This document shows, in pieces, positions 49,764 to 60,676 of a stretch of 64,000 nucleotides of DNA. The notes beneath the pieces were generated by a model, which worked only from the letters and a program-made list of their open reading frames with translations, was not told where the DNA came from and did no database searches. A program made the translations under genes and the position numbers. This stretch comes from Serratia symbiotica str. 'Cinara cedri' (lineage in GTDB: Bacteria > Pseudomonadota > Gammaproteobacteria > Enterobacterales > Enterobacteriaceae), in the NCBI GenBank assembly GCA_000238975.1, contig CP002295.1, positions 1,364,001 through 1,428,000 on the forward strand, written 5' to 3'. Positions within the stretch are counted from its first letter, which is position 1, and the number at the start of each line of letters is the position of its first letter.

Positions 49764-51181
49764 GTTAATGCCCCTTTATGTCATACCGTTATACATATTT
49801 ACCCACTTGCTGAGTAAACTAATTTATACCTCATATATGCAATCTCCCAACTATATTATTAATTTTTATATCACCTAGCTTTCACCAAAAGAACCCATAT
49901 TAAACTCATGGATAAATAAGTTTTTAAATAAAATTTTTAATGATATAATTAGAAATTAATTCTAGTAAATATAAATTATTATCACTGACTAATACATAAA
50001 CAAATATATAACAATTGAGGCATATATTTAACAAAAAAAGTAAGTACTGTCCAAAGTAGATATGACAAATCATTTAACTTAATAGAATTAATTTATTATC
50101 CTTTATAATAGCCAATAACAAGAAAACTAGCTTACCTCATAATAAATATTAACACACTAGTCATATTACACCAAACAGCAAGTCCTTAAGTATTACTCTC
50201 GATAATATTATATCTCTTCACTTATTTTGACTGATATCTAACATAGATCATTTAATCTAACATACTACAGTTAATTTATATTCACGCAGGTAGCAGTATC
50301 TAGTTATCAATATAACCATTTGTAAAATAAACGCCTTACTATTAAAACTAATCATCTCGATGATCCTGCGTGCCGACCAGCTATATAAGTTATATAATAT
50401 GGCATTAAATAATCTTTTAAATCCTAATCTCTCAGATATTATAATCTCCACGAGAGAGCTTCGATAATTCGACTACTAGTAATCAGAATCAAAATAAAGA
50501 TGATACAAACTAAAATTTATGGCGGTAGTTACCTTATGATAAAATTGCATATTTATAGAATGTCCCTAAAATAGTTACACCTAATGAGATAATATTGACC
50601 ATATTACTCACTAGTCTAATTCATTTTACTAATATTAAAAATTGCTATAATACTAGTGGTATGTAGATAGAAATACCTAAATATAAAATAAATGTATAAA
50701 TTAAGATAATATTAATATCCGAATAATGTTATTTTGATTTTATCTACGATAGTATCTATGATACTAGCATGTATCATGCTACTACTATAAATAATAATTG
50801 CCAACAACATTATAGTCGTCGTATGCTATTTTAGCGCAATATAATTTACCTTTGAAATAATAATGATTATCGTTCAAACTAACCGACATTAATACGATCT
50901 TCAATGACTAGTTTTATAAAAAGAATAGTGTGGTGATAAACAATATTATTGTCTGTATATTGTCTATAATATTTCAACACGATAAAAGTGCTAGCACTTT
51001 CTATTCTGATACCTATAAATCACGTTATACTCGTAAGCTTCTAAAATAATTATTAGGTAATATTTAACCATTAGCATCCTCATCAATAGCCTGTTATCAT
51101 ATAATTTTATTACTTATTTTACGCTGTTATTATTTAGCTCTTTAGGAAGATTTAGTAAACCCTAGGGGAGAGGAAGTAAGT
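49764..51181. other. Gap between mlaF and kdsD with a possible yrbG remnant
   Basis: E. coli has yrbG (sodium/calcium exchanger, about 980 nt, same strand as kdsD) here; this gap is 1.4 kb. On the + strand at about 50791-50835 the reading IIIANNIIVVV resembles the conserved NIIGANIFNIVIVLG with two codons missing. That is suggestive but isolated. An open frame at 50257-50451 (-) is not gene-like. Confidence 0.4.
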
Positions 51182-52168
51182 ATGTCGAGTTTTCAATTGC
51201 AACCAGACTTTGATTTTAAACGGGTTGCAAGAAAAGTACTCCAGATAGAGTGTGAAGGATTAGCGCAATTAGACCGCTATATTAATGATGATTTCACGCG
51301 CGCTTGTAAAACTATAGCTGCCTGCTGTGGTAAGATTATAGTTATGGGTATAGGCAAATCCGGCCACATTGGTTGCAAAATTGCTGCTACTTTTGCAAGC
51401 ACCGGTACCTCATCATTCTTTGTACACCCTGCTGAAGCTAGCCATGGTGACCTAGGAATGATCGCCGTACAAGACATCGTGCTTGTGATATCTAATTCAG
51501 GTGAATCTCATGAAATTTTAGCACTAATCCCGGTATTGAAACGACAACAAATACCACTTATCTGTATGACCAATGACCCCAATAGCACTATAGGTAAAGC
51601 TGCGGATATACACCTATGTATTAAAGTCCCGCAAGAAGCTTGCCCGCTCGGTCTATCACCAACTACCAGTGCCACTGCTGCATTAGTTATGGGTGACGCA
51701 CTAGCGGTTGCATTATTAAAGGCACGCGACTTCAATTTACAAGATTTTGCTCTTTCGCATCCAGGTGGTTTACTAGGCCGACGCTTACTACTGCAAGTAA
51801 GTGATATTATGCATAGTGGCGATGAAATTCCACACGTAAACACTAAAGCATCGCTACGCGATGCCGTACTAGAAATCACCTGCAAAAATCTAGGAATGAC
51901 GGTCGTATGTAATGATGCAATGAGTATTACTGGTATCTTTACTGATGGCGATCTGCGTCGAGTATTTGATATGGGGATAAATATAAACGATGCTAAAATA
52001 ATTGATATTATGACTCCAGGAGGAGTAAGAGTACAACCAAATGTACTAGCAATTGATGCACTAAGACTAATGCAACAAAATCATATTACTGTATTACTGG
52101 TTGCTGATGGTGATCAATTACTAGGTGTAGTTCATATGCACGACATGCTGCGCGCTGGTGTGATTTAA
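51182..52168 (+). CDS. kdsD: D-arabinose 5-phosphate isomerase KdsD
   Basis: Interconverts ribulose 5-phosphate and arabinose 5-phosphate, the first step to Kdo in LPS. The 328 residues equal E. coli KdsD. The SIS domain (about 1-205) has GIGKSGHIGCKIAATFASTG and NSGESHEI. Two CBS domains follow (from about 210: DIMHSGDEIPHV, FTDGDLRRVFDMG, MTPGGVRVQP). AGGAAG precedes the ATG. It is followed by a dead kdsC, so the Kdo 8-phosphate phosphatase step must be done by another enzyme or not at all. Confidence 0.97.
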   Translation: MSSFQLQPDFDFKRVARKVLQIECEGLAQLDRYINDDFTRACKTIAACCGKIIVMGIGKSGHIGCKIAATFASTGTSSFFVHPAEASHGDLGMIAVQDIVLVISNSGESHEILALIPVLKRQQIPLICMTNDPNSTIGKAADIHLCIKVPQEACPLGLSPTTSATAALVMGDALAVALLKARDFNLQDFALSHPGGLLGRRLLLQVSDIMHSGDEIPHVNTKASLRDAVLEITCKNLGMTVVCNDAMSITGIFTDGDLRRVFDMGININDAKIIDIMTPGGVRVQPNVLAIDALRLMQQNHITVLLVADGDQLLGVVHMHDMLRAGVI

Positions 52169-52199
52169 TTTAAAATTAATACAATTAATATTAATACAA

Positions 52200-52707
52200 T
52201 TAATATCATATATGCCTACTGCAGAGCAGTATAATAAAACATAATTTGTACGTACCAATAGAACTTAACTACTCATTTATGACATTAATAATATATTAGC
52301 TAATAACTTAATTAATAAGCAACTATACTAAAATATTGCAAGTATTCCACGTTAATATTAACTACAAAAGTTATTAACCGATAACTACAGCGTTAAACAT
52401 TAAAGCAGTAATCATTGCTAGAATCATTACTGGATAATGTACAAAATATTATAAACATAAATTAATACTATTTATATTAACCATTTGTATAAAAAATCTC
52501 ATACGCTCTTAAATTTCCATAAGATACTAAACATCATCTTAATACAAGCACTGGCTAGCATCTATATCTATAATATAGCACTTACTAAAACTACAGCCTG
52601 CTATCATATGACTGACATTTTCAGTGATTATAGAATAAAAGACCAACTACAACTATATAACATAATGATTTTAGCTAAAAAACTAAATCAACTAAGGATC
52701 TATGGAT
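52200..52707 (+). pseudogene. kdsC: kdsC remnant (Kdo 8-phosphate phosphatase)
   Basis: Between kdsD and lptC, where kdsC belongs, the + strand retains DNYSVK at 52380-52397 (for DGYGIR) and, after a frame slip, IITG at 52423-52434 (for the VAIITGR motif). The 3' part is still open from 52485 and runs into lptC, with LAKKLNQ aligning to the KdsC tail LAQGKLDE. The HAD nucleophile motif DVDGVLSDG is not readable. Stops and frameshifts exclude function. Confidence 0.72.
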
Positions 52708-53268
52708 ATGAGTAAAAATAAATGGTGGGTTCAACTATTGATAACATCAATAACCCTAACGCTAATCAACTGGGACATTACAGATATTGATGATCATACT
52801 ATACCGCAGCTAGTTCAATACCAAACAGCACCAATACATCAAAGTAAACAAACAACTACTATTGTATATAATAAAATCGGTAAAATAATCTATAAGATTA
52901 AAGCAGAGGACGTGCAATATTACCTCACAAGTGAACTAAGCTGGTTTACTCGACCAACAATGACCCTCTTTAATGAAGAAGCAATTGCAACTTGGTCTTT
53001 ACGTGCAGATCGCGCCAAACTTACTAAAAATCAAATTCTGTATCTTTATGGCCATGTTGAAGTCAATAATCTCTCCGCCACCTTAAAGTTAGAAAAAATT
53101 AAAACTAATAATGCTCAAATAAATCTACGTACTCAAGATATTACCTCTAATGAAGAAGTAACCGTATATGGAATACATTTCACTTCTAACGGCATGCAAA
53201 TGCGTGGTAATTTACAAAATAAAACTGCTGAATTAATTGATAAAGTTAAAACTAACTATGAAATTTAA
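52708..53268 (+). CDS. lptC: LPS transport protein LptC
   Basis: Bitopic inner-membrane protein that receives LPS from LptB2FG and passes it to LptA. It has 186 residues (E. coli 191). An N-terminal membrane helix (about 6-24) precedes a periplasmic beta-jellyroll with SWFTRPTMTLF, LYLYGHVEVN and the conserved MQMRGNLQNKTAELIDKV. The N-terminal third is the least conserved. Of two in-frame ATGs I favour 52708, because AAGGA lies 9 nt upstream, versus only 3 nt for 52702. It overlaps lptA by 11 nt, as in E. coli. Confidence 0.94.
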   Translation: MSKNKWWVQLLITSITLTLINWDITDIDDHTIPQLVQYQTAPIHQSKQTTTIVYNKIGKIIYKIKAEDVQYYLTSELSWFTRPTMTLFNEEAIATWSLRADRAKLTKNQILYLYGHVEVNNLSATLKLEKIKTNNAQINLRTQDITSNEEVTVYGIHFTSNGMQMRGNLQNKTAELIDKVKTNYEI

Positions 53269-53794
53269 AATAAAAAAATTAATATGTTACTTATTAATTA
53301 CAAATACAATTTTTGTAATTAGCTCTCCTAGCATGGCGCTTAAATCAGACAGTAATCAACCTATCGCTATTAACTCAATGAAGCAGCTACTAGATATACA
53401 AAATAATATCAGCATCTTCACTGATAACGTTATAATTAAACAAGGCACTATCAATATACGTGCTGATAAAGTTGTTACCTTCCGTTCGGTAGGTGATAAA
53501 AAAAAAATCTATATTAAAGCTTTTGGTGATCCAGTTAATTTATACCAAATGCAAGATAACGGTAAACCAATTGCGGGTTGTGCACAACAAGTACAATACG
53601 AGGCACCAACACAGTTATTTACCCTAACAGGCAATGCTTATCTACAAGAGCTAGGTAACAGTATAAAAGGAGATAGCATAACCTATCTAGCTCAACAACA
53701 AAAAATGCAAGCATTTAGCAATAAAGGTAAGCATGTAACCACTATTTTATTACCATCACAGTTAAAAGAAACAAATAGGCAAAGTAAGAGGTAA
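53258..53794 (+). CDS. lptA: LPS periplasmic bridge protein LptA, with an in-frame A10 tract
   Basis: Periplasmic protein whose oligomers form the LPS bridge between inner and outer membranes. It has 178 residues (E. coli 185) with an N-terminal signal peptide, a beta-jellyroll (TDNVIIKQGTINIRADKVV), YQMQDNGKPIAG and LTGNAYLQELGNSIKGDSIT. The start MKFKIKKL at 53258 matches the family and lies inside the end of lptC. Codons 81-84 contain ten consecutive A (53498-53507), in frame here, the same tract length that breaks queF. Polymerase slippage there would yield a fraction of truncated products. Confidence 0.95.
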   Translation: MKFKIKKLICYLLITNTIFVISSPSMALKSDSNQPIAINSMKQLLDIQNNISIFTDNVIIKQGTINIRADKVVTFRSVGDKKKIYIKAFGDPVNLYQMQDNGKPIAGCAQQVQYEAPTQLFTLTGNAYLQELGNSIKGDSITYLAQQQKMQAFSNKGKHVTTILLPSQLKETNRQSKR

Positions 53795-53810
53795 GGGTAA
53801 CTAATTATTT

Positions 53811-54536
53811 ATGACTACACTTATTGCAGAAAACTTAGGCAAGACCTTTAAGGGTCTTAAGGTTGTTAAAGATATTAGTCTCAGGGTGCAATCTGGTGAA
53901 ATAGTTGGCTTACTTGGCCCAAATGGTGCTGGGAAAACTACCACATTTTATATGATAGTTGGTATCATACAACGTGATACTGGACGTATAATCATTAATA
54001 AAGAAGATATTAGCTTACTACCCTTGCATGCTAGAGCACGCCGAGGCATAGGTTATCTACCACAAGAGGCCTCTATTTTTCGTTATCTAAGTGTATATAA
54101 CAATATCATGGCAATACTAGAAATACGTACTGATCTAACTATCGAACAACGCATTAATCGTGCTGAAGAGCTAATGGAAGAATTTCACATCTTCCATATA
54201 CGAAACAACTTGGGACAAACACTTTCTGGTGGTGAACGCCGTCGCGTTGAGATTGCTCGTGCGCTAGCAGCTAACCCAAAATTTATACTGTTAGATGAAC
54301 CTTTTGCAGGAGTGGACCCAATCTCTATTATCGACATTAAAAAAATTATCGAACATTTACGCAATAGTGGTCTTGGAGTATTAATTACTGATCATAATGT
54401 ACGTGAAATGCTGGATGTTTGTGGCCGCGCCTATATCGTTAATGACGGTAAACTCATTGCTCATGGCACACCAAATGCTATTTTAGCTAATGAACAGGTA
54501 AAACGCGTTTATTTAGGAGAAACATTTCGTCTCTAA
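53811..54536 (+). CDS. lptB: LPS export ABC transporter ATPase LptB
   Basis: ATPase that powers LPS extraction from the inner membrane with LptF and LptG. The 241 residues equal E. coli LptB. Walker A is GPNGAGKTT (36-44), the Q-loop is in [10 protein letters not shown], the signature is [15 protein letters not shown] (138-152), Walker B is ILLDEP (159-164) and the switch region is LITDHNVRE. It lies 16 nt after lptA. lptB is the last intact gene before the dead rpoN, so its transcript now ends in or reads through the remnant region. Confidence 0.98.
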   Translation: MTTLIAENLGKTFKGLKVVKDISLRVQSGEIVGLLGPNGAGKTTTFYMIVGIIQRDTGRIIINKEDISLLPLHARARRGIGYLPQEASIFRYLSVYNNIMAILEIRTDLTIEQRINRAEELMEEFHIFHIRNNLGQTLSGGERRRVEIARALAANPKFILLDEPFAGVDPISIIDIKKIIEHLRNSGLGVLITDHNVREMLDVCGRAYIVNDGKLIAHGTPNAILANEQVKRVYLGETFRL

Positions 54537-54559
54537 GTATAGACATACCATAACTTTTA

Positions 54560-56060
54560 ACGCTTAACTAAAATAATCTAAATATTATAAAATAAGTCTT
54601 ATAACTTAGATTTAATACAACATTAACTGTAGCCCTACGTTATAAAAAATGCATTACTTGCTACACACTACCCCTCCTCCTACGCGAAGAGTATAATAAA
54701 AAATAAAAAATATATTTAAAACTATATAGTAATCATAACTTGATTCTTAATCATGATTATAATCAAAATATTAATATACTATTATCCATATTAATTATTG
54801 CAATAAAACTAAAAGTGTAAATATCTAGACCCATTCCTATTTTTTATATTCGACGTACGTCGAATAAAATACTTTAATCATCATTAATAAATTTTACCTC
54901 CAAGTAACACTAACCAACTAGTTATCATTATTCCTAAATCTAGCACCTAATAACTTACCACCTAAGTTAAACATAACTAGCACAACTACTAAAAGAACTT
55001 GAAGACTAGCATCTAACCTAATTATAATCACAAAAGACGATATTATAATCTGATAATAAATATTATATCATTGCATCATATCGATTATTACTTTAGTAGT
55101 TAATAGTAGTTAATTAGTAGTTAATAATTCAAACATTTAATAGCGTTACCTCCAAAGAAAAAACTGGAAATTTTTAATGGTGCAATTATCATTATTGTTA
55201 CATACAAAATAAAAATAATATTAGATTCAATTTAGGCCTACCAAATACAACAAGAACTATACCTGGTTTAAATAAAATAACATTAGTAACTCTAGATAAT
55301 CTTCATTTATTAACCACTTATAGCTATCATAATTTTATATAACTAACTTAGCATAAGAATAGTATATACTAAAATCTATAACATTGATTAGATTGCTCAA
55401 TCTAAACTAAAAATAATTAATTACTACTAACTCATCGAAATACATAATTTGAAACTACAAATAAATCAATCAAAAGATAATTAGATAACTTAAATTAACA
55501 CAAATAATATCTCATATTTAAAATTTAAAAAAATAATATATAGCCATGGCAATAACGCATATAATCAAGATGATAATTAATTTATTTGCACTAACCGACA
55601 AACCACTAAGTGACTAATTAAAGATTCATAACACTACAATCACACTCTCTCGACAGTAACTCACTATGTCTTTAAGAAAAGAGAATAATTTAAAAGACTT
55701 AAAATTAATAAAGCCTATGACACTACTATTAGCTAATAGCTATATCATATATATACATAAATTAATAACTTAATACGTTATAATTTAGATACTGTGCCTC
55801 AAAATACACCGCATTTAGAGTACAAATACTATTCCCTAGCCATATACATATTAAAATACATCTAAATAAATCATGCTCTACAGAAAGTCTACTGCTGAGT
55901 AGGTATTTATTACGATAATCCATCAAAACAAATCAATGAGCATAAGCCAATTAGTAACTATATTTACATAAATACAATCATCATAATCCGGCATAATAAC
56001 ATTAAATGCCGAGAGTCTTTATCTACACCGTATGACATAATAATAAGCATATAATTTTAA
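54560..56060 (+). pseudogene. rpoN: rpoN remnant (sigma-54), heavily eroded
   Basis: The 1.5-kb space after lptB is the place and size of rpoN. Near its end two strong matches remain. TPHLEYKYYS at 55803-55835 fits TPRG(M)FELKYFFS. At 55989-56033 the reading RHNNIKCRESLSTPYD fits the RpoN box and its continuation (RRTVAKYRESLSIPPS). They are in the right order and about the right distance apart. Upstream parts are unreadable. The symbiont therefore lacks a local sigma-54. Confidence 0.82.
54847..54866. repeat. Perfect 20-bp palindrome with a CpG-rich core
   Basis: TATTCGACGTACGTCGAATA is exactly self-complementary. It lies 310 nt after lptB inside the dead rpoN region. The CGACGTACGTCG core stands out in the surrounding A/T. 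Nearby T and A runs make it loosely terminator-like, but there is no clear T-tract after the stem. Confidence 0.75.
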
Positions 56061-56084
56061 GTCCAGTAAAGACAAAAAACAATA

Positions 56085-56368
56085 TTAAACTTAATATTAC
56101 TAAATATTGTATTGATATCACTAAGTTGTTACTTGAGTTCATAATTAAAATATTTGCCAAAATAGAATTCTATTCTACCATATTAATCAAGTCTATCTTA
56201 TTTTAATAATAGCGAGATATAGCAAATTCAGCATGCAACGGAACATATGGGTAGTGGCAAATTTGTTCCCAAGCAAAAGAATAAAGTATATAGACATTAA
56301 TTGATACACTGACTAATAAATTAATAAATTAATTGAATAAACATAATGACAAACTAAGGCAACACTAA
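56085..56368 (+). pseudogene. hpf: hpf remnant (ribosome hibernation promoting factor)
   Basis: Collinear with E. coli Hpf in two frames. EFIIKIFAKIEFY at 56135-56173 fits EFVTAKFAKLEQY. From about 56250 the codons follow GGEIHASAEGQDMYAAIDG, and the end IDTLTNKLIN*LNKHNDKLR plus QH and stop (56310-56368) fits IDGLIDKLARQLTKHKDKLKQH exactly in length. Internal stops and a frameshift show it is dead. Position between rpoN and ptsN is ancestral. Identity is secure. Confidence 0.87.
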
Positions 56369-56530
56369 TATTCTTGCCACTTGCATCTAGAATCTTACTT
56401 ATAATATTCTTAATGATCAACATGTTACCTATTATAATAATAACTGATCATATGGTAACTAGGGTTCAAAATAGGCGAAAATTACCTTGCTTGATGATTC
56501 TATGGCAGCGTAGTTTTAAGTGAAGATGAT

Positions 56531-56956
56531 ATGGATAACAAATATAAAAAATTACGCTCTGCGCTAAATATCAAGTGCACTAAAATTATAATACATTTCA
56601 TAAACAAAAAATGGGCTTTGAATATTATCAGCACACTTGCATCCACCACGCTCCAAATACAGCAGCTAATAATATTTAACACAGTACTGACTAATGAGTA
56701 TATAGAAAATACGAATATAGGCAACAGTATTACTATTTCTTGTAGAGCATTAAAAAATAATATATTGAAAACGGTTAGCATATTTATTCACCTTAAACAA
56801 CCTATCACCTTTAACATCATCGACAACCAACGGGTTGATCGGTTATTCACCTTATTAAAACGAACTAATCAGTGCAAAACATATTTACATATCTTATTCC
56901 TAACTATCAAACTCCTAGCTAATAACACTATATGTTGCTATCTGCGCACGGAGTAA
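56531..56956 (+). pseudogene. ptsN: ptsN-derived frame (EIIA-Ntr) without its phosphorylation site
   Basis: A 141-codon open frame clearly descended from PtsN: LRSALNIKCTK, NKKWALNIISTLAS, TNIGNSITIS, IDNQRVDRLFTLL, TYLHILFLTIKLLANNTICC match E. coli in order. The catalytic block GIAIPHGKL reads SITISCRAL, so the phosphorylated histidine (His73 in E. coli) is Cys71 (TGT, 56741-56743). A stop replaces the codon after LRTE; beyond it the old tail can still be followed for a few codons. No good ribosome site precedes the ATG. Most likely a young pseudogene; a phosphorylation-independent role is conceivable but unsupported. Confidence 0.85.
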
Positions 56957-57033
56957 ATTGACGCAAAGCTTTAAAAAAATAACTAATTAATACCTATCTA
57001 AAGTGACTTATTGTCAGAATAGCAAAACGAACC

Positions 57034-57047
57034 CCGGCTCAAGCCGG
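57034..57047. other. GC-rich mini-hairpin before rapZ
   Basis: CCGGC and GCCGG enclose the loop TCAA, 60 nt before rapZ. It is the most GC-rich spacer segment in the neighbourhood. It could be a remnant of ptsN-rapZ spacer structure; no function can be assigned. Confidence 0.4.
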
Positions 57048-57106
57048 AATAACAAGGTTTCTGGTGATAGTAATGGATGCTACTAAAATAGCAGGAGAGT
57101 GACCAC

Positions 57107-57961
57107 ATGGTGCTGATGATTGTCAGTGGCCGTTCCGGTTCAGGGAAATCCGTCGCTTTACGCGCGCTAGAGGACATGGGTTTTTACTGCGTTGATAACC
57201 TGCCTATAGATCTGCTACCGCAGCTCGCTAAAATATTAGCAGAACGCAACGGCTCCGCCGCATTAAGTATCGACGTACGAAACATGCCAGAATCACTAGA
57301 GGTATTTGAATGCGCCATGACTCAACTAACATATAGCTTCTCACCGCAGTTACTATTTCTTGAGGCTGACCGCAATACATTGATTCGCCGCTATAGTGAT
57401 ACTAGAAGACTACACCCGCTATCTAGCACAAAAATATCACTAGAAAGCGCTATTGATGAAGAAAGTGACTTACTTGATCCCCTACGCTCAAGAGCGGATT
57501 TGATAATAGACACCTCAGAAATGTCAGTACATGAGCTAGCTGAGATACTTCGCGCCCGCCTATTAGGTAAACGCGGGCGCGAATTAACAATGGTACTTGA
57601 ATCTTTTGGCTTTAAACATGGTATCCCGATAGATGCCGATTACGTATTCGATGTACGCTTCCTACCTAATCCACACTGGGACCCTAAACTAAGACCAATG
57701 ACAGGTCTAGATAAACCAGTAGCATCATTTCTTAATCGTCATACTGAAGTACATAACTTTATTTATCAGACACATAATTATTTAGAGCAATGGCTACCAA
57801 TGCTAGAGACCAATAATCGTAGCTACTTAACAGTCGCGATAGGTTGTACTGGTGGTAAACATCGTTCGGTCTATATAGCAGAGCAATTAGCCAATTATTT
57901 TCGCTCACATGGCAAGAATGTACAGTCACGGCATCGCACACTAGAAAAACGAAAACCATAA
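57107..57961 (+). CDS. rapZ: RNase adapter protein RapZ
   Basis: In E. coli RapZ senses glucosamine 6-phosphate and guides RNase E to the small RNA GlmZ, thereby tuning glmS. The 284 residues equal E. coli RapZ and are very well conserved. The P-loop is GRSGSGKS (8-15). The C-terminal sensing and RNA-binding half has [17 protein letters not shown], and the basic tail [10 protein letters not shown] is complete. A GGAG site precedes the ATG. Its former operon partners rpoN, hpf and ptsN upstream are dead, and npr downstream appears lost, so it survives alone; this implies a role independent of the nitrogen PTS. GlmY and GlmZ RNAs are not in the window. Confidence 0.98.
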   Translation: MVLMIVSGRSGSGKSVALRALEDMGFYCVDNLPIDLLPQLAKILAERNGSAALSIDVRNMPESLEVFECAMTQLTYSFSPQLLFLEADRNTLIRRYSDTRRLHPLSSTKISLESAIDEESDLLDPLRSRADLIIDTSEMSVHELAEILRARLLGKRGRELTMVLESFGFKHGIPIDADYVFDVRFLPNPHWDPKLRPMTGLDKPVASFLNRHTEVHNFIYQTHNYLEQWLPMLETNNRSYLTVAIGCTGGKHRSVYIAEQLANYFRSHGKNVQSRHRTLEKRKP

Positions 57962-60676
57962 CGATAATAGCCTCTATTAAAATTAAAAATAATATAAATA
58001 TAAATAATTGATCAATGGCCACGCTATTTACGCTCTAAGATAGATTATTTATTTAAAGTAATATAACATAATACAAAATAAAAAATAAAATAAGTTATGC
58101 TACTAATAATAATAATTATTTTTGCCTAAACACTAAATATATAAAAAATTAAAAAATTATATTAAATATAGTAAAAAACTAAACAATATGATTGAACTGT
58201 TTAACCTAGACATTATTAAAAATAATTTTTTAAAATATGTTTATTGATCTCTGTAATGCATTTTATTTTTAAAATACTCTTAACATCACTGATATTACTG
58301 TTGTAGTAAATATACTCAGAAATATTTCTAAGCGTATTTGAATTATACTTAGCATAATAATCTACCTCAGTTGTACCAAAACTATTTTTATCCATAGTAA
58401 TAAATAGCATTAAAATTACATTATTCGTGATATCTATTTATAACTTATTTTATTTATTAAACACTTATATCTATTTTCCAGAGTAATCACTCTAGCCCTA
58501 ATAATAAATACATATCTAAAATACCTACTAATAAGAGTAGAAATAGAGCTCTTAACCATAGAACAATATAAATTGTAATATTTATTACAAATAAATTATT
58601 AAACGCAATATAAATAATATATTAATAATTATACATTTAGCACTTACTCTATTTACTAAAAACCCAATTTTATATAATATAATAATATTATCCAGACTAT
58701 TCTATATTTATAGAGCTAACTAATTTATATTATAAAATATAATAACATTGTAATACTTACTTTAATAATAATATTACTATACATGTATATTTATCAGCTA
58801 ATCTTTAAATTACGTAACATTTCCTCATATGTTATTCATTGCTATAAAATTTTCCAAATATTCTTTATGCTAAGTTAGCCATTTTGCATATAAAACACTA
58901 ATAGTTTGCAACTAAAAGCAAGCATTTATTTATCTTCGCCTAAACATTAAGGTATACATTTGTTCATAAAATAGATATACTCTATATATAATAGAAAATA
59001 AAATAAAAAACCTTATATTGCATACATAAAATCTTCATGAAATGTATTAGATTAAGAAACATGCCATATTAAAATTATGAATAATATATATACCGCTAAA
59101 TATAATTAATGATGGACAATAATAACATCTTAATGCTATATATTTTAGAATCTTTTAACCCTAATATATTAAGGGTAAATTACATATTAACATAATTATA
59201 TAATATTATCTCTTAAATACAAAGAGTGATCATTAAATACTAATTAATAAAACTTAAATTAATAATAGTATTAATTTTTATTAACGATTACACAAATTAA
59301 TATCTATTTTAAATACAGATTATCCTTAAGCTAACATAGGATATATAAAATAAAAACATCTAAGAATGTATAGTAAATTATAATAAACTAAATGCCATCC
59401 ATTAAGATAATATATACTTGAATAATATAATACTCATTAAACTTCGGTTATAATTTTAAATTTAATATATCAACTAATATACTAACATCCCGAGTACTGT
59501 AACTAAAAATATTAATAATTTAATATTTGTGTTACAAATAGCTAAATATATTACTCAATTTCAGTAATCTTAAACAAATATTAAATATTAAATACTGTCA
59601 CTAAAATTAAAGCATAATCCTTTAGATCCTACTATATTTCTATGCATACTATTTAAATCTTATTCTCATGTCTATTAGTGTACTTAATTCTATATACTTA
59701 ATTGCAATTATTTTATTTATATGTAACTTTCTTGATAGGAACAAAGTAAAATATGCTAAAATTATAACTACAATTACAATTAAACTTCAATTGACAACTA
59801 ATTTAATTAAATTAAAACTATATCATACTTTAAACTTATTACAATGCAAAAGCATATTCTCATATTTATTCTTATAAACATGCCTAGTACACTTACTAAA
59901 TACATTGATATTTAAATATCTAAGCTTGTTAATAACAGTACTATACGTTTCCCGTTATGCACAGCATACATAATAAAAAATAATATGTTATAAATACTCG
60001 ATTAGCTAAGTAAAACACCTAGGAGCATTAATAAAACAATATATAATTAATACTCCCTTATTATCATCATACTCGCATATAACCAAATAAAATATATTGT
60101 CACTTCATAATATTCTAAATGCAGAAAGTGTATAATATTCGCACTAAAAATATCACGTATAATATAAATTTCTCTTCTATATTTCATTAACTATTATCAT
60201 ATACAATATCACAGATTAATATATAACGAAAATTGTCTAGGGGCAAGGATATTATTTTAAATTAGATAAAATAGTCAACTTAAAATTTATTGATATAATA
60301 TAGCTCAGAGAGAATGGAGTGCTATATTTTACAAAAAAAAATCAATTTAATCGCTTAACTATATTGTAACATAATACAAATAACATAATATCTATATCAA
60401 AAATAGATAATAACTATTAATTAAATCAATATAATCATAATAATAGTGATAACTATCATTATTTAGTTATATCTATGAAACCCTTTGTACGCATTACAGG
60501 CTACTAATTACGATACCATAAAAGACATGGCTAATAAATAACCTATTTTGCCATAACGACAGATGGTACTGTAATTAAAATTAACTTTTTATTAAAATCT
60601 AAATAACTTCGATTAAGTATAGACACGTTTCTTGAAAATATTCATTACTACCTGGTTACGCCAGATATCACTACTA
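57962..60676. other. Gene-free region after rapZ; possible npr remnant at its start
   Basis: E. coli npr follows rapZ directly. Near 58018-58040 the + strand reads HAIYALR, comparable to the phosphoacceptor block HARPAMK of NPr, but upstream codons are out of frame. This is a candidate only. The remaining 2.6 kb has two random open frames (58216-58410 -, 59668-59877 +) and no recognisable gene or RNA. Confidence 0.4.

Noticed and set aside
52485-52715. 76-codon open frame overlapping the start of lptC
   Set aside because: Its tail aligns with the C-terminus of KdsC, so it is part of the kdsC remnant, not a new gene.
58216-58410. 64-codon open frame on the - strand after rapZ
   Set aside because: Low-complexity Asn/Ile/Tyr/Lys composition typical of random AT-rich DNA; no binding site or homology.
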